Assembly (NCBI RefSeq): GCF_052857255.1
Contig: NC_135507.1
Span: forward strand, 79,218,850 to 79,282,849
Origin: Amblyomma americanum
Lineage: Eukaryota > Arthropoda > Arachnida > Ixodida > Ixodidae
Reading direction: 5' to 3'
Length of the DNA: 64,000 nucleotides
Positions 24,368 through 36,222 of the stretch are shown here, in pieces. The translations under genes were made by a program, and so were the position numbers. The number at the start of each line of letters is the position of its first letter. Positions within the stretch are counted from its first letter, which is position 1. A model generated the notes under the pieces. The model saw only the letters and a list, made by a program, of their open reading frames with translations, was not told the DNA's origin and searched no databases.

Positions 24368-24701
24368 GTACCAAAAAGCCCACATAAAGACACGGAATGT
24401 GGTCGAAAGGACATTCGGTGTCTGGAAGCGCCGCTTCCCTTGTCTGGATATGGGGCTCCAGCACAAGCCGAAACAAGCTGCAGTGATCATCACAGCGTGT
24501 GCAGCCCTGCAGAACTTTGCATGTTTGATGAAGGAGCCACAGCCTCCTATTGAAAGCGCTCCCATCCAGGACGCTCCACCGGCTCGCACCAGCACGACAG
24601 CAGCGAGGCGGCCAGAGCACCTGCCACTTGTTGATGCTGTCAGCGACAGCTTGTCGGGAATGCAGGCACCACGGGTGCTCATCCAGAAGAGCTTCACATA
24701 G
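24368..24701 (+). CDS. HARBI1-like nuclease/transposase, last exon
   Basis: Acceptor 'cgtgcag|GTACC'. The exon reads YQKAHIKTRNVVERTFGVWK, then RRFPCLDMGLQHKPKQAAVI, ITACAALQNFACLMKEPQP and a low-complexity tail ending QAPRVLIQKSFT with TAG at 24,699. The Glu of VERTFG is the third catalytic residue. The exon carrying the second Asp (normally within a GD-GY motif) and the WPGS-HDS segment is not found between 23,797 and 24,367. A polyadenylation signal AATAAA follows at about 24,744. The stop is directly followed by gtaaga, a possible but probably unused donor. Confidence 0.9.
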
Positions 24702-24749
24702 GTAAGAAATGCACAGTTCTCAACACTGTCCCATGCATTTTGAATAAAG

Positions 24750-27490
24750 CATGTTTATAATGCGCACTTGCTCATGCTACCCGTATCCCAACTTTTGTGC
24801 AGGAACTAAAGAAATGTTAGAGCAATGGGAACGACTAGCAGCAGTTCAAGCGGCGGGACGAAGAGGTCGACGAAGTGCAGCTGGGGATCCTGAGTGACTC
24901 CTGAGAGTGTGCTCATCATGACGCTCTCTGATCTACGACCGCAGACCTTCACTGCGAATACACCCCTTTACACTAGAATTTTTTCTCAGCTTCGGAAGCT
25001 TTTAAGTTTCGAGCTTGTTGCATTAACAAACTGCTACTCTTCCACTTCTAGGTTCTGCATTTCTTGCTATAGTGTTCTATTTCAAATGCTATTTTTCAAG
25101 AACGCTGTATTGATCTTGCAGGAGGCGAATACCAGAAAAGCTCTTGTTGACCCTGCTGCTGAGGGTCTTAATGGCGCTCAGTTCATTTGTTTAAGAGCTG
25201 CTGTCTTGGCGGCTTTGCTTACACGCATGTGAAAAATTACCAGATTTGGTAAAGTACAACAGTTAGGCCTTAGGTGGAGCAGTCGCAGGGCTTGTGCACC
25301 TTTCCACAGAGCAAACATTTGTGTGGCTGCTTTGGTAGCGGCATGGAATTCAGGTTCCTCACAGCAAGTAGTTCTGCTACTTCGTCTTTTCTACTTTCAC
25401 CCTGCTTGCACTTCAAGCTTGGGCTCTTGCATGTCTTCCATGTGTTGAGTATAAATTTGTTTTTATGTCACAATTGTAATGACAAAGAAGTGCCCATGTG
25501 GCAGCGGGACTGCTCTCGGCGAGCGCGTGCTTCGGGTTGGTGCTGGTGGAACCGTTGACTGTCTGTGAACGCTGTTCTGCGCTTTGTACTTTCTGCCCGG
25601 AAAACCCATTGCACAATCATTAATTTCAAATATCCCTTTTACAACAAAACGAGACGTTCCCAATTGCCTACAATGATGAAATTCCAGATCACTGCGAAGT
25701 TTTGTTTTCTGGCTTGCCAACAGAGGTGTGTTATGAATCAGTTATTAAATTTCTCACTTTTTTTTTTGGCTGTATTGAGGTAAAAAAAAACTTGAGTGTA
25801 TTCTTTTCATTTGGTTTGCTTTCAAGATGGTGTAGAACGGTCGAACCTTCAGCTGTCACACTGGAGCCTTCTTTTCAAGGAACGATGCTCGAGTGGTTTG
25901 TTGTGCATTGTCGCTCTCTCTCGTCTCTGTTCAAAGTGGGAGTTGGTTGTTGTCATTGTATGGTGCAAAAGGTCGATTCTTTAGGTCTGAAATGGGCTTC
26001 CTGACATGATCCACATGCCTCGTCCAGCTCAATCTCTTACAACAAAGTTGCATAACGGGCAGTAACTGGCACAGAGGAAGAAGCGAAAGAAGTAGCATAT
26101 GTGCGGAGAGGATTCCAGGCATTGCTGTGTCATGGTGAAACATACCAAACTACAGTGTGTGACCTGTGAGCATTTTTAATTTCCAAGTGTAAAGGTCATG
26201 GTCGTACATAGAACTCCTGTAACTGTTGCTAAGGCTACACAATCTGTCTGCGAGCAGTTGCACTCAATATTCATTGTTCTCGAGCCAAATGCACCTGGTG
26301 TTTGTTAGGTGCCTTGCTTTGCATGGCTGAATACAAACCCTAGATCATAAAGTGAGTCGTCATGAGCCAACACCAACAGTTAGTCGAGATCATTGTGTGC
26401 GGGCACTACTGATGTTTGGGAACGCCTTGCTGCCGCAGTCATGGTGGACCACTGAAAGATAATTTATGACCCCAGTAGTGTTTGCAACATTTTCTTTTGA
26501 GGGTTCAATGAATGGTTTGTGATATGACTAGGTAGCTACTTCCAGCTCGCAAGCGTTGTAGTGAAATCTTTTCCATGCAAACACTTGGACTAGCGGTTCT
26601 TTTGATTTGTACATGCAGTTACTCGTTGGCTATCACAGCTTAAATCTGGCTTTGCATTTGAGCCGGCCTTCTTGGAACTGTGCTGATTCCACTCATCGAG
26701 AACTGGCATGTTTTGAAATTGTTACATGGTTTGGCGGGGTTCGAAATAGCAGAACGTGGGTGCCATCAGCAAGTGTTTCTTTGATGCATGCTTCTTTATA
26801 GTCTTTTTTTTGTCATGCCTAGTGCGGCTTGTCACAGGAATGTGGTGGCCATATATTTGAAGCAATAGATTACTTCAGCAAAGCGGGAGGATGTGGCATT
26901 GTATTGACTCAAGCTATGGGCCCACCTTGTAGACGGCATAGGAGGAATCGCATTCTTTAAGGGTTTCGGTTCTTGAGTAGGAGGCACTAGCTGCGAGGGT
27001 TTAGGTTAGATGAGACAGCAAAGATAATGGAAGGAGTAGAGAGCGGTGTTGGCCTTTGAGCATTTATGTGGTGTTGACTTGCGTGAGCCAATATTGTTGA
27101 CTTTTTATACATGGAAACTTTAACAATGTGGCCTGCAATTTTCCCTACTGGTTGGTTTTGCAAGCAATGCCAGGGGAGGTTTTTCCTTCCTAGAGCAGCC
27201 ATATTTGTAGCATACAGCAATGCGTATTTCTATGAATAAATTGCTGTTTGCATCCAAAGATCCATATAGCCATAGCAGCAGAAGTACCACGCAACCATCC
27301 TACCTGCCTCCTGCTATGCGATAGCTTGTCAGACTTGCATGCAAGGTGGTGACGGGGCTGTATGTCTGTTCCCACCGAGTCATGTGCTTAAAACGGTACA
27401 TGTGCAAATGAAGTGTAGTTATGTGGATTTGCCACATAATATTTGTGCAAGCATTCACACAGCATTCCAGTTTCATTCAGTCATAGGCAC
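24750..27490. other. Non-coding interior of the Harbinger element
   Basis: 2.7 kb between the two convergent genes. AT-rich, with no conserved frame, SINE or LINE recognised. A 112-residue frame at 24,894 shows no motif and is probably chance. Confidence 0.5.
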
Positions 27491-27545
27491 CGTTTATTCT
27501 GGTGCCTCTCGCAGCCTACGAAGCTGTTCAAGTTTGATTTGTTTT

Positions 27546-27976
27546 TCAATTTCTAAGATTTCCAATTTTTTTTTTCTGGATATCAAGGAGTTTTTTCTCC
27601 TGCCGCTCTTGCAGAATACTGTTGTGGTCCTCTAGCATCAGCTGCAGACGCAGTCCATGCTCTTCGCGCAGTAAGGCCGCTCTATAGTCGTCCTCATCTG
27701 CCAGAGACCTTTCTAAAAGGGCCATCCGCCCTCTTGGAGCCCTGCCAGCGTCACCGGTGGCCACTGCTTCAGCAGTAGTGGGACCAGCGGCAGCTCCAGA
27801 AGCAACTGTAGCACTGCTGCAGCCTGCTGCAGCTGTGCTGGAAGCATCAGCAGGTTGCACAGTAGGAAGAAAGAGATTGCTCTCCTGCTCAATTGCTTCT
27901 GGAGTTGCCCCACTCTTACCAACAGCAGCCGCTGGTGACTGCAGCTCATCCACGAGCGGAGGTTCCCAGTCGTCTT
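27546..27976 (-). CDS. Myb/SANT-like Harbinger accessory protein, exon 3
   Basis: Acceptor 'attacag|AAGACG' joins exon 2 in phase to give 'HYV-EDDWEPPLVDELQSPA'. An Ala/Thr/Gly-rich linker follows, then a charged helical end: RMALLERSLADEDDYRAALL, REEHGLRLQLMLEDHN, ILQERQEKKLLDIQKKK, stop at 27,546. Harbinger accessory proteins bind the transposon and bring the nuclease to it. A minus-strand polyadenylation signal (TTTATT on plus, about 27,492) lies 50 bp past the stop. Confidence 0.82.
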
Positions 27977-29377
27977 CTGTAATAAAGAAAAGGTAAAAAT
28001 TAGTTGGACAAATCTAAGCTTACAACACATTAGCTGTCTGCCTCAACAGCACAGATTGTTGGGTCAATTGGTGAAGAGACATTATAACGAAAGCTTTATA
28101 ATGTTCTTATATAAGGCACCACTTGCCCTTCTCAGCGCCAAATAGCTGCCGTTGTTTCTGGGGGCCCCAGTTTAGTCATTCTGTTTTGTTCTGCCATATT
28201 CATCACCTTTCACTCTGAATTATGCCTGATGACCTCACTTTATTTTTTTCTGCTGATACAGTAGTGATAGTCACGCAGGCCCCGAGTTTTACAAATGTGG
28301 TTATCCTCTAACTCTGCACCTGCAGCTTTTTTGCTCATTCAATGGGTTTCTTTTCAATTTTAGTATATTTGCTAGTTTGTACTCATGCGTGTCCTCTGGC
28401 CCAGGGAGCCAGTTATACGCCCTTCCTTTCTTCAAAATCATCAGCGTCTAGAACTTTGTCAATGCCAATGAACGCCGAAAGCTTTCACTTTGTATATCCT
28501 GGAGTAGCTGAGCTAATCCACTTTCATTTTTTTTGCAAAGGTTTCCTTGTAATGCCTGCCTGCTTGCTTCGCCGCATATGTGCGACACCAATGCCAAGGT
28601 GAGGCATACAAGAAAGGTGACAAATACTGCAGCCTGAGCCTGAGGGCTACAGAAAACATGCGCTTCGAGTGAAACCTCTGCATTGCAAAACTAACAATTT
28701 CCTTGAAACTAGCAGCCAAATTCGAAAAGGCTTTGAGCATTACACATAGGCAAGCTGCACCATTATTCACAACAAGAATGTTGTTACCTTATCCCTGGAG
28801 CACCATCATGTACAAGTACACAGAAATAGGAAAATTTATGTGAAGGAGTGCATGCATAATGAAACTGCATTAAAGTTGGCATTCGTTTAAAGTGAGGCAG
28901 GAATGGCAAACAAGACTCAAAAACATCATCAGGAGAGAATGTCATAATGAATGCAGTTCAGGTTGCAGCACTGAATGCTTGCTCCCTCGGTGTCCGACAT
29001 TTAACCAACTCCTCGCCTTCCGCTACAGGAACGCAGCATACCACTCACATGAATATAAGCCGTCAAGACAAAATGCCTTCAGAGTGCTGTCCAACAACAT
29101 GCAGCTTGGAGCAGGTCATCATTTCGCACTGTCAACCAATGCAGCCTTTATCTGCACAAACATTCAGCCAACCACATGTAGAGCAGCTTTCCACAGTGTT
29201 GTATTAAATGAGATTTTTATAATTTGTTGTACATGAACTGTACAGTCCTCATAGCAGGTTCAAGGCAATAAAAAACATTGAAACAGCGTCAATTGACAGT
29301 ACACGCTGCCGTTGTCATCAAAGGAATATAAAGAGAGGAGTGCTGTTTTTCTACAACATGCAAAGTGCTTTCTTTAC

Positions 29378-29575
29378 CTACATAATGGAATTCTTCATTG
29401 CCTGCTCCATCCACCATTGGCTGTATTAATCTTATAACAGGCAAACTTGCCACTGGTGGTAGGTCGATGCCTCCATCAGAGTCAGTCTGGTTGCCTACCC
29501 TGGTCATTATGTGGCTGGCAACAGCAATGACTTGCTCACTTTGAGCGCTCACAGTGCATTGAGCTGACCCTCCTC
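29378..29575 (-). CDS. Myb/SANT-like Harbinger accessory protein, exon 2
   Basis: Acceptor 'ttcag|GAGGAGG' and donor 'TATGTAG|gtaaag'. With the split codon from exon 1 it reads T-GGGSAQCTVSAQSEQVIAV, ASHIMTRVGNQTDSDGGIDL, PPVASLPVIRLIQPMVDGAG, NEEFHYV. The TGGG start right after the Myb domain is the usual spacing for this family. The frame is open. Confidence 0.82.
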
Positions 29576-29650
29576 CTGAAAAGAAAAAAGACACCGCACA
29601 CAGTGAAGCTACTCTTAATTTATAGACAATGTGCCATTAAAATATTTTGT

Positions 29651-30115
29651 TCATGAAGTGCCACACAAAAGCAACCAAAGGCACACCAATGCATGCAACT
29701 GTGTGTTGTTTTCGCTACGTTTTTGTGCCACCCGTCCCAGCAGTGCCAGGAATGAGTAAAGGTAGGTAGCTGTATGTAAAGCCTTCCGGTTATTCAATAG
29801 TACCAAGCAACTGTCAATAGCGCGGCAAGTTTCCTCATGAACATGAAGGTCGCCAGTGTAGACACCGTCTGGTCTACGGTGCACCCAATTTGGCTTCGCG
29901 GCGCGATAGTATGCGAATGGTACCAACTCCGAGCAAAATCGTCCGTTGTCAGTTCGCTGCTGGCCAGGCGCGAGCCCTCCGTCCCACTGCACTGCCCGCT
30001 CATCATAGTCTTCTATGCAGCAGAAATCGCATGCCTTCGTACTGACTTGAATGTAGCAAACATTCTCTGTAGTTTTTAAAAATAACGAAGGCTGTACAGG
30101 ATACTGCTTGGGCAT
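29651..30115 (-). CDS. Uncharacterised 154-residue open frame inside the Harbinger element
   Basis: ATG at 30,115 to the stop at 29,651, in the first intron of the Myb/SANT-like gene and on the same strand. It contains DFCCIEDYDERAVQWDGG, FAYYRAAKPNWVHRRPDG and RKALHTATYLYSFLALLGRV. No family was recognised. A related segment is at 33,930-34,060 on the plus strand (MEEDDEQAVPRDGALALGQ), so it may belong to a separate repeat nested in the transposon rather than to a gene. Confidence 0.35.
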   Translation of the reverse strand: MPKQYPVQPSLFLKTTENVCYIQVSTKACDFCCIEDYDERAVQWDGGLAPGQQRTDNGRFCSELVPFAYYRAAKPNWVHRRPDGVYTGDLHVHEETCRAIDSCLVLLNNRKALHTATYLYSFLALLGRVAQKRSENNTQLHALVCLWLLLCGTS

Positions 30116-30348
30116 TATTTACACGATTAACGCAGGCTGCATTCATCTGCATTTGTAAATAAAGCAGAGTACACTGCACCGAAACGTTATTACGTGCCCA
30201 TTTACGTGTTATCACACTGTTCCTAAAAAACTATGCATTCCAGTACACGTTGCTTACGCCGACCGAAGTAGAATAATCATGCCCTTATCCATGGCATACA
30301 AAGCATGCAGGAACAAACATTTGTAAACGGCCGGCAAGCCGCGCTCAC

Positions 30349-30530
30349 CTGTCTTGTGGCGATCTCTCTTTTTCCTCGCGTCCTCTTCCTTCGACTTTTG
30401 TTTTGGTTGGCCCAGCATTTCTTGAGCTGATTGGGGTCACGTCGGGTCGCCCCGTGATTGCTGTTAAACAGCCTGGCAATTTCCTTCCAAGTGGCGTTTT
30501 TTTTTTTGCCAGCGACGACACATCGTTTTT
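30349..30530 (-). pseudogene. Myb/SANT-like Harbinger accessory protein, exon 1 (frameshifted)
   Basis: The frame KKKNATWKEIARLFNSNHGA, 'TRRDPNQLKKCWANQ' is the second half of a Myb/SANT-like DNA-binding domain (W...I...FN...R...QL..CW.N). The following family-typical SKEEDARKKRDRHKT-G is readable only in the next frame. The shift falls at the A-rich 'ccaaaacaaaag' near 30,400. Donor 'ACAAGACAG|gtgagc'. The N-terminal half of the domain and a start codon are not seen in frame (a TAG lies at about 30,540), so an upstream exon may exist. Either decay or a sequencing error in the A-run. Confidence 0.78.
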
Positions 30531-31015
30531 TTGCACTCTAATATATTCCGACGTGCGTTAACCAAACACAATCACAATTCCTTTTCCTCGAACGTGAACT
30601 GAAGCGCTGGTCTCCGCTGGGAGCAGGAAAAGCATGGGAAAAACTGGCTATGGCTCAACTAGGATTGGCTCAATGTGGAGCACGTTGCCAGCCAAAAACG
30701 TCAATCAAGTGGAAGCAGCGGGTAGCACTGAAATGTAGTTTTTATTGTTAGCAATTTTCAGCGGGTCACTCACACCTAGTGCCTGTTTATGACTGCTGAA
30801 CGAGATGCGTTGTTTTATAGGAGCAAAATGGGCATTATTATAATAAATTGTTCAATACTCTCATCCCCAGACGAGCAATGCGCCCTCGCTTTCAAGCACG
30901 CGCTTAACTTGACGAAGCAAGTCAGGTTGAGCATCTATGAAACAAGAAACCCAACTTGGCCGTTCTGAAGCCGCCTTGGTGCTTCGACTCGACTTGCCGA
31001 AGTTGAGTCCAAGCG

Positions 31016-31045
31016 CGAGCCAAGTTACATTTCTGCATTCGGGGG
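31016..31045 (-). repeat. Harbinger right terminal inverted repeat
   Basis: Perfect 30-bp inverse of 23,017-23,046; followed by TTA at 31,046-31,048. Confidence 0.95.
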
Positions 31046-31048
31046 TTA

Positions 31049-34000
31049 GTCCCGTGTCCTCCATCAAGAGTTGCTGAGCTGGCACTTCATACCGCAGGGT
31101 GACAAATAGGATGCATTCGCCGGGAAATTACTATGACTAAGCTCAGCTCCCACCGGCGGCATGTTGTTTTTTTCTCGTGCTTTTGTAAATCTCCCAGTGA
31201 TGAAAAACTACATATTAAAAAAAAAGAAAATTGTCCCCTCTGCACTTTGGTCTCGGTGGATGTTGCCTTCCCTCATATCTGTCATAACGAGCATCATATA
31301 TCCTCTTTCTGGTGAACTGATTAACCTGTGGTTATTCTCCATTCATCTGCCACCCCCTGGGATTTCAGGCTATAGCAGATCCAAAGGAATCTGTCATGGG
31401 GGAGAAAGGGAGAGTGGGTCGAAAGGGAGAATCGGTCGACCCGAATGGTTGGAGGGTCCCCTTTGTGGGGAACTTGCCGCTTCATTCTTGAGTTGTATAT
31501 GACTATAGTCAGATAGAACTCAAGCACAGAGCTGTATCACATCGTCAAAGAACCTGCGTTCGGCCAATGCAGTCAAATATTCTCATGATCTGCCTTGCGT
31601 AACAATGCAGGGAACCGTTCGACAATGCAGAGATGGGACTATACCCAACCATGGAAGGAGGGGGCTATCCCCTTTCGTCTGCTACTGCCTGCCTGGAATA
31701 CAACACCGGAAAAAAATGAAGCAGAGATTGCAAGGCCAGAAGACAGAAGAGTGTAATTGACTATCTACACAGTGAGCCCATAATTTGCATGATGTCATAG
31801 CTGCCGCCATACTATCTGGGTCCAGAAACATGGCGAAAACCAGGTCGTTTGTCTGATCCGCTTACATTTCCTAGTGATCCGGGCGCACAGTGCTGTATCT
31901 GGACTCTGCGCCCAGAAACGTTGCACCAGATGTCATGTGAAAACTACCAGACAAAATTGAAATGTCTCTAAACATATTAAATTACTCTATATTGTTGACA
32001 TTTTTACTAATCGCCTTATAATTTTTCGCGCACTGAGTCTTTGCGTGCATATTTACCTCTGTTCACCATGGTCTCACAGTTTCTTAATTTTAACTCTGCA
32101 CTCACCATGTAGCTCTCCTTGACGCCGTGTTATAGCGTTTTACTCTTCCCTCGATCTAGCTTGTTACTGAGTGTACAAATTGTGCGTGCCCACCTGCTAT
32201 AGGGCCAAGTAAAAGGGCTTGTTGGATTAAAAATAACTTAAAACAAGTTAAACAAAATTCATATTGTACCACTCGAACCTGGCTGCACTGGTCATCATTG
32301 GCGCTACCATCTGATAACCTCCACTAAGTGGCCGCATGGGATAACAATGTTTCGAATCGAAATTCCGCAGTTTGTATGGTTTTAATTGGCTGCCTCCTAC
32401 CATCGTTTCTTTTTTTTTTTTTTACTCTAGGAGACGATAAAGAGTATTCGTCCAACAGCTGCAGGAAGGGCAAACGGACACACGAAACAGAGTACAAATA
32501 TTTATTCAGAAGTTCACGGTACGAAAGTTAAAATCGCATTACAGCTGTAGCACACATCGGAAATAATTAACTGGAATCCACCATTGGAGCCCACTGGCAG
32601 CCTTGGCAGTAGCGACAAAGGCGTTGTCAAAAATATCACCTGTATACATGTGCTCGAATGACAAATAAGTAACAGTGCATTTCCACAAGAAAAAAGATGC
32701 TTTAGCGCTTGAGTGAAAATAAAAGCTTCCTAAACCTTGTACTGTGAAAAAAAAACAATGGTTACAACGCCAGTAACAAGAGGAGAAAAAAAAAACTTGG
32801 TCGCTGCCCAAGCTCTGAATAAGCGCAGCCGTTTCCATGTGGGCGTTTTGTATCGTAGACGCAAGCCACTTCAGCGTAACCTTCGTATTTCTCCGACCCG
32901 TGTCTCCGGTCGGTTGAGTTCTGGGCGGTGCTGAGTGCCTTCGTATGAGGCAGGCAGGTCTGGAGGAAGCAGCCCTTGAAGGAGAGGGCGAAAAACATTC
33001 AGGGGCTGCGGGGATGGATCAATGCCTTAAACTAGTCTGGGTGATTAGCACTTCTGAAGAGAAGAGGTCGCGGACCTTTTGAGACACGCACTTTGCTATT
33101 CGTAGTCAAAGAAGAAAACCTCGAAAATGTGAACGCAAATAATAGGTGCTAGCAGGAAAAAAGTTTCAAAATCTCAGGAATGAATGCCCTTGTAGAACAT
33201 TCTTCCACGCAATCCATGAGCTGATGTTTCTGAACAATGAGAGTTGCTTTCCACTGTGTCAAGTGCTTAAGAATTTGTACCCATGGCTGAAAAGCTACAT
33301 CCATGTATAACTAGTTGCAGTAGATTGACGGAAATGTTTCTGATATGCAGTTCAGCTGGCCCCATTCGAAACCCTTTACAATCGGCCTGTAAAAGTAATC
33401 CATGCTGATAACTCTGCAAAGCCCGCATCGCAGGATACGAGTAAGGCGCTGCGCGTCTCACAAACCGTAACGACTGTATACAGGCCGGCTGCACTCACGT
33501 TCAGTTGCAATACACACTGAATGTTGCCCCATGCAGAAGCTATTTTTTCGTGTTGCCATGCACACAGAACACATTTCGCTTTTTCGATTTACACTGTTAC
33601 AGGTATACGTTGTGTCCTTGCTGGCATTGATCGTTTTGTGTGCCTGTATTATGCACAGCAGTTTTTCCCAACGTGAATTCTATCACGGACATAGGAGAAC
33701 GATACGAAGTTGATGCCGAAGATTTTGTTCTTGCGAGCCAAAGCCATAAAATTCTGTTCAGTGAATAAAAGATGTTGCATCAGCCTGCAACAAACTCACT
33801 TATCATGTGAGAAATTTTCATATCAACAGTATTTTATCGCGACCAACCTCGTTTCTGCTAAAGCGAACGAAAAAGCTACATATAATAAATGATACATTCG
33901 TATTAGTGCGAAAGCAAATTTCGTGCTACATGGAAGAGGACGATGAGCAGGCAGTGCCGAGAGACGGAGCGCTCGCGCTGGGCCAGATGGGAACAGACAA

Positions 34001-34349
34001 GGCAACAGACAACGGTCTGCTTTGCTCGGGGTTGGTACGGGCCGGATCACTTCTTACGCACGAAAAGAGAAATTTGTCATTCTGGCAACGACCTGTAGGA
34101 AAACACAATGTTTCGTTTGGTGATCTTTCAACGCTAAATGTCGTGTTCTCTTCAATTTGCTGCCACGAGAGTAAATAATGATCGGTGCGTAAAGTTGCGC
34201 GTTAACATAGTGTCACGTGCACGTGGTGACAGCACGCACAGGCCTCCGTTCGTACACGACCTCTGCCGAACAATCCCAAATTACTGTGGCAATAAGCTCG
34301 GCCTATTCGCCGAACGTAACTCATAGCGATTTTGCGTTGAAAAAATAAA
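31049..34349. other. Mostly unassigned 3.3 kb between Harbinger and duplication copy 2
   Basis: 31,590-31,700 resembles repeat R1. 31,488-31,526 is a near-palindrome ('cttgagtt...aactcaag' around 'gactatagtc'). 33,930-34,060 resembles part of the open frame at 29,651-30,115. No exon, polo box or RNA gene was recognised. Confidence 0.4.
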
Positions 34350-34412
34350 AACGAACCGATTGTAACAGTACAGCCCACAGAGACACAGACAGAGATGCAA
34401 GATGATGCGTAC

Positions 34413-34612
34413 CTTTCATCATGAACTCGTGGTGCATGATGGCTTCGATGCTCGGCCGCCTGGCGGGCGCCGGTTGGAGAATCCACCGGATGAGGGCGCT
34501 CGCTTCGGGGGAGACAGTCGAGGGGATCTTGAATCTATTCATCTTGATTCTGACCACGGTCTCTGCGTTCGACGGCGAATCGAATGGGGGACGCCCCACT
34601 AGCAGCTTGTAC
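34413..34612 (-). pseudogene. Polo-like kinase copy 2, exon 5 (kinase C-lobe)
   Basis: Acceptor 'ccgcag|GTACAAG' and donor 'GAAAG|gtacgc'; 200 bp. Encodes YKLLVGRPPFDSPSNAETVV, FKIPSTVSPEASALIRWILQ, RRPSIEAIMHHEFMMK. It lies only about 60 bp from the left duplication boundary, so later exons may have been left out of the duplicated segment. Confidence 0.88.
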
Positions 34613-35257
34613 CTGCGGAAAGCAGTTTGCGGTCTGTCAGTGTCCGCTATAATCCGCGCACTTTGTGGCGGCCAACGTCACAACACGACACAGCTTGAAG
34701 ACTTGCGGGCACAGCCATGCTACGACACCCCTACCGGCCAAGCGCTACGAAATGGTAACGTAAGTGCGGGCAAACGACGCTCGATATGCACGTAAGTGTC
34801 CGGTTTTGAACGTGAAGTGCATGATCTGATTTTTTTGACATGAAGAGGAAGCTTATAGCAATTTTATGGATAATATTTTCTCTGCACCAATCGTTACTTT
34901 CTTGACTGGATGATACGTATACCCGGTTGCGTAAATGAGAATCACGCCAACAAGTTTTCAACCGTACTTTCTCGACGAATGATTAAACACCCACCACCGC
35001 CCTCAACTCTGGCCCGATTTGCTTCGCTCGTTTAAAATATTAATGCCACAGCCATAATTTATTCCCTCATTATTGTTCCCACAAGGCAAGATAGGCGAGG
35101 ATTTGCCAGTTTTTATATTCACATTTCCGACATTAAACGCTCCCACTTATACATTTACGGACGGGTGCACCTGTGCGATGTGCACCGAGCTGTCTTCGTA
35201 AGCATCAACTTGTAAACAGTTGCACACAGTTTTGCGCAATCATCAGGTGAGACTCAC

Positions 35258-35571
35258 ATGATGCACCCGACGGCCCAGATGTCCGCTGCGTAGCTGTAGC
35301 CCTTCTGGGCCAGCATCTCGGGGGCCATGTAGTTGGTGGTGCCGCAGATAGTCCTCTTGAGTTGCCACGAGTAGGGGACGCGGGTGGCGAGTCCGAAGTC
35401 GGCCACCTTGAGTTGCGAGTGTTGGGTGAGGAGCAGGTTCCCGGGCTTCAGGTCTCGGTGGATTACATGCTCCTGCACCAGGTACTCGCAGGCGTGGAGA
35501 GGCTTGCGCATTAAATACCGCACCTCGGATTCGGACCGCCACCCTCTGGGCCGGTGCATCTCCTCCAGAGA
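35258..35571 (-). pseudogene. Polo-like kinase copy 2, exon 4 (catalytic core)
   Basis: Acceptor 'ttgcag|TCTCTGG' and donor 'ATCAT|gtgagt'; 314 bp. Encodes SLEEMHRPRGWRSESEVRYL, CEYLVQEHVIHRDLKPGNLL, KVADFGLATRVPYSWQLKRT, CGTTNYMAPEMLAQKGYSYA, ADIWAVGCIM. All catalytic motifs are present and the frame is open. Confidence 0.92.
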
Positions 35572-36105
35572 CTGCAAAATAAATGCGTTAATGAAGCTTG
35601 GGGAAGAACTTTGAAGGTCAGACACTCCAAAGAACATCACAAAAAAAAATCGGATTCCTTCAGGTTTTAGACTGGGACATGACGACTCTGGCGCACTCCA
35701 GTCTAGGGAAGGCTTAATCCAGTTAATTGTTTTTCTTGCTGCAAAGAACAGTGCCCACATAAAGGCATCACAATATTAAAGGACCGTTTTGAAAACAATA
35801 AAATCACGTTTAAATTTTTTGCTATGCCTTAAATTATGATTGGAGAACGCGACGTGCCCGTTCTCGCAAAAATTTCCGAAAGAAATAAACAACCAAATAC
35901 ATAATCGAGTAACCTAATCCAAGGTCGTCTAAATTATTCCGGAGGCCTCCGCTACAGCGTCCTTCATAGCCTGAGTTGTTTTGGGACCATGAGAGCAATT
36001 AAACGAAATAAAAACGAACCTTGAGAACATTAGGAACGTTTTCCAATAAATGCAAAGAAAATAAGTGGAAACGCGAACCACCGAGGAGCCGCAATGTTAA
36101 CACAC

Positions 36106-36222
36106 CTGTCTTGTGCACAGCTCCAAGATGATGTAGACGTTCTTGGCGTCCTCAAAGTGGCCGTGGAAGCGAACGACGTTCTCGTGGCACAGGGTTCTGT
36201 TGATGTTGATCTCCTCTTCTAG
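36106..36222 (-). pseudogene. Polo-like kinase copy 2, exon 3 (alpha-C helix)
   Basis: Acceptor 'tctacag|CTAGAAG' and donor 'AGACAG|gtgtgt'; 117 bp, 39 codons: [39 protein letters not shown]. This is the uninterrupted reference for the SINE insertion in copy 1. Confidence 0.9.

Larger units (their letters stand above)
23017..31045. mobile_element. Harbinger (PIF/Harbinger) DNA transposon, 8.03 kb
   Basis: Perfect 30-bp terminal inverted repeats (23,017-23,046 and 31,016-31,045; each starts CCCCCGAATGCAG and ends CTTGGCTCG) are flanked by TTA on both sides (23,014-23,016 and 31,046-31,048), the 3-bp target duplication typical of this superfamily. Inside, a HARBI1-like nuclease runs rightward and a Myb/SANT-like protein runs leftward, the classical two-gene convergent layout. 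A SINE sits in the nuclease intron. Both genes are damaged, so the copy is probably immobile, although its ends look usable by an active relative. Confidence 0.95.
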
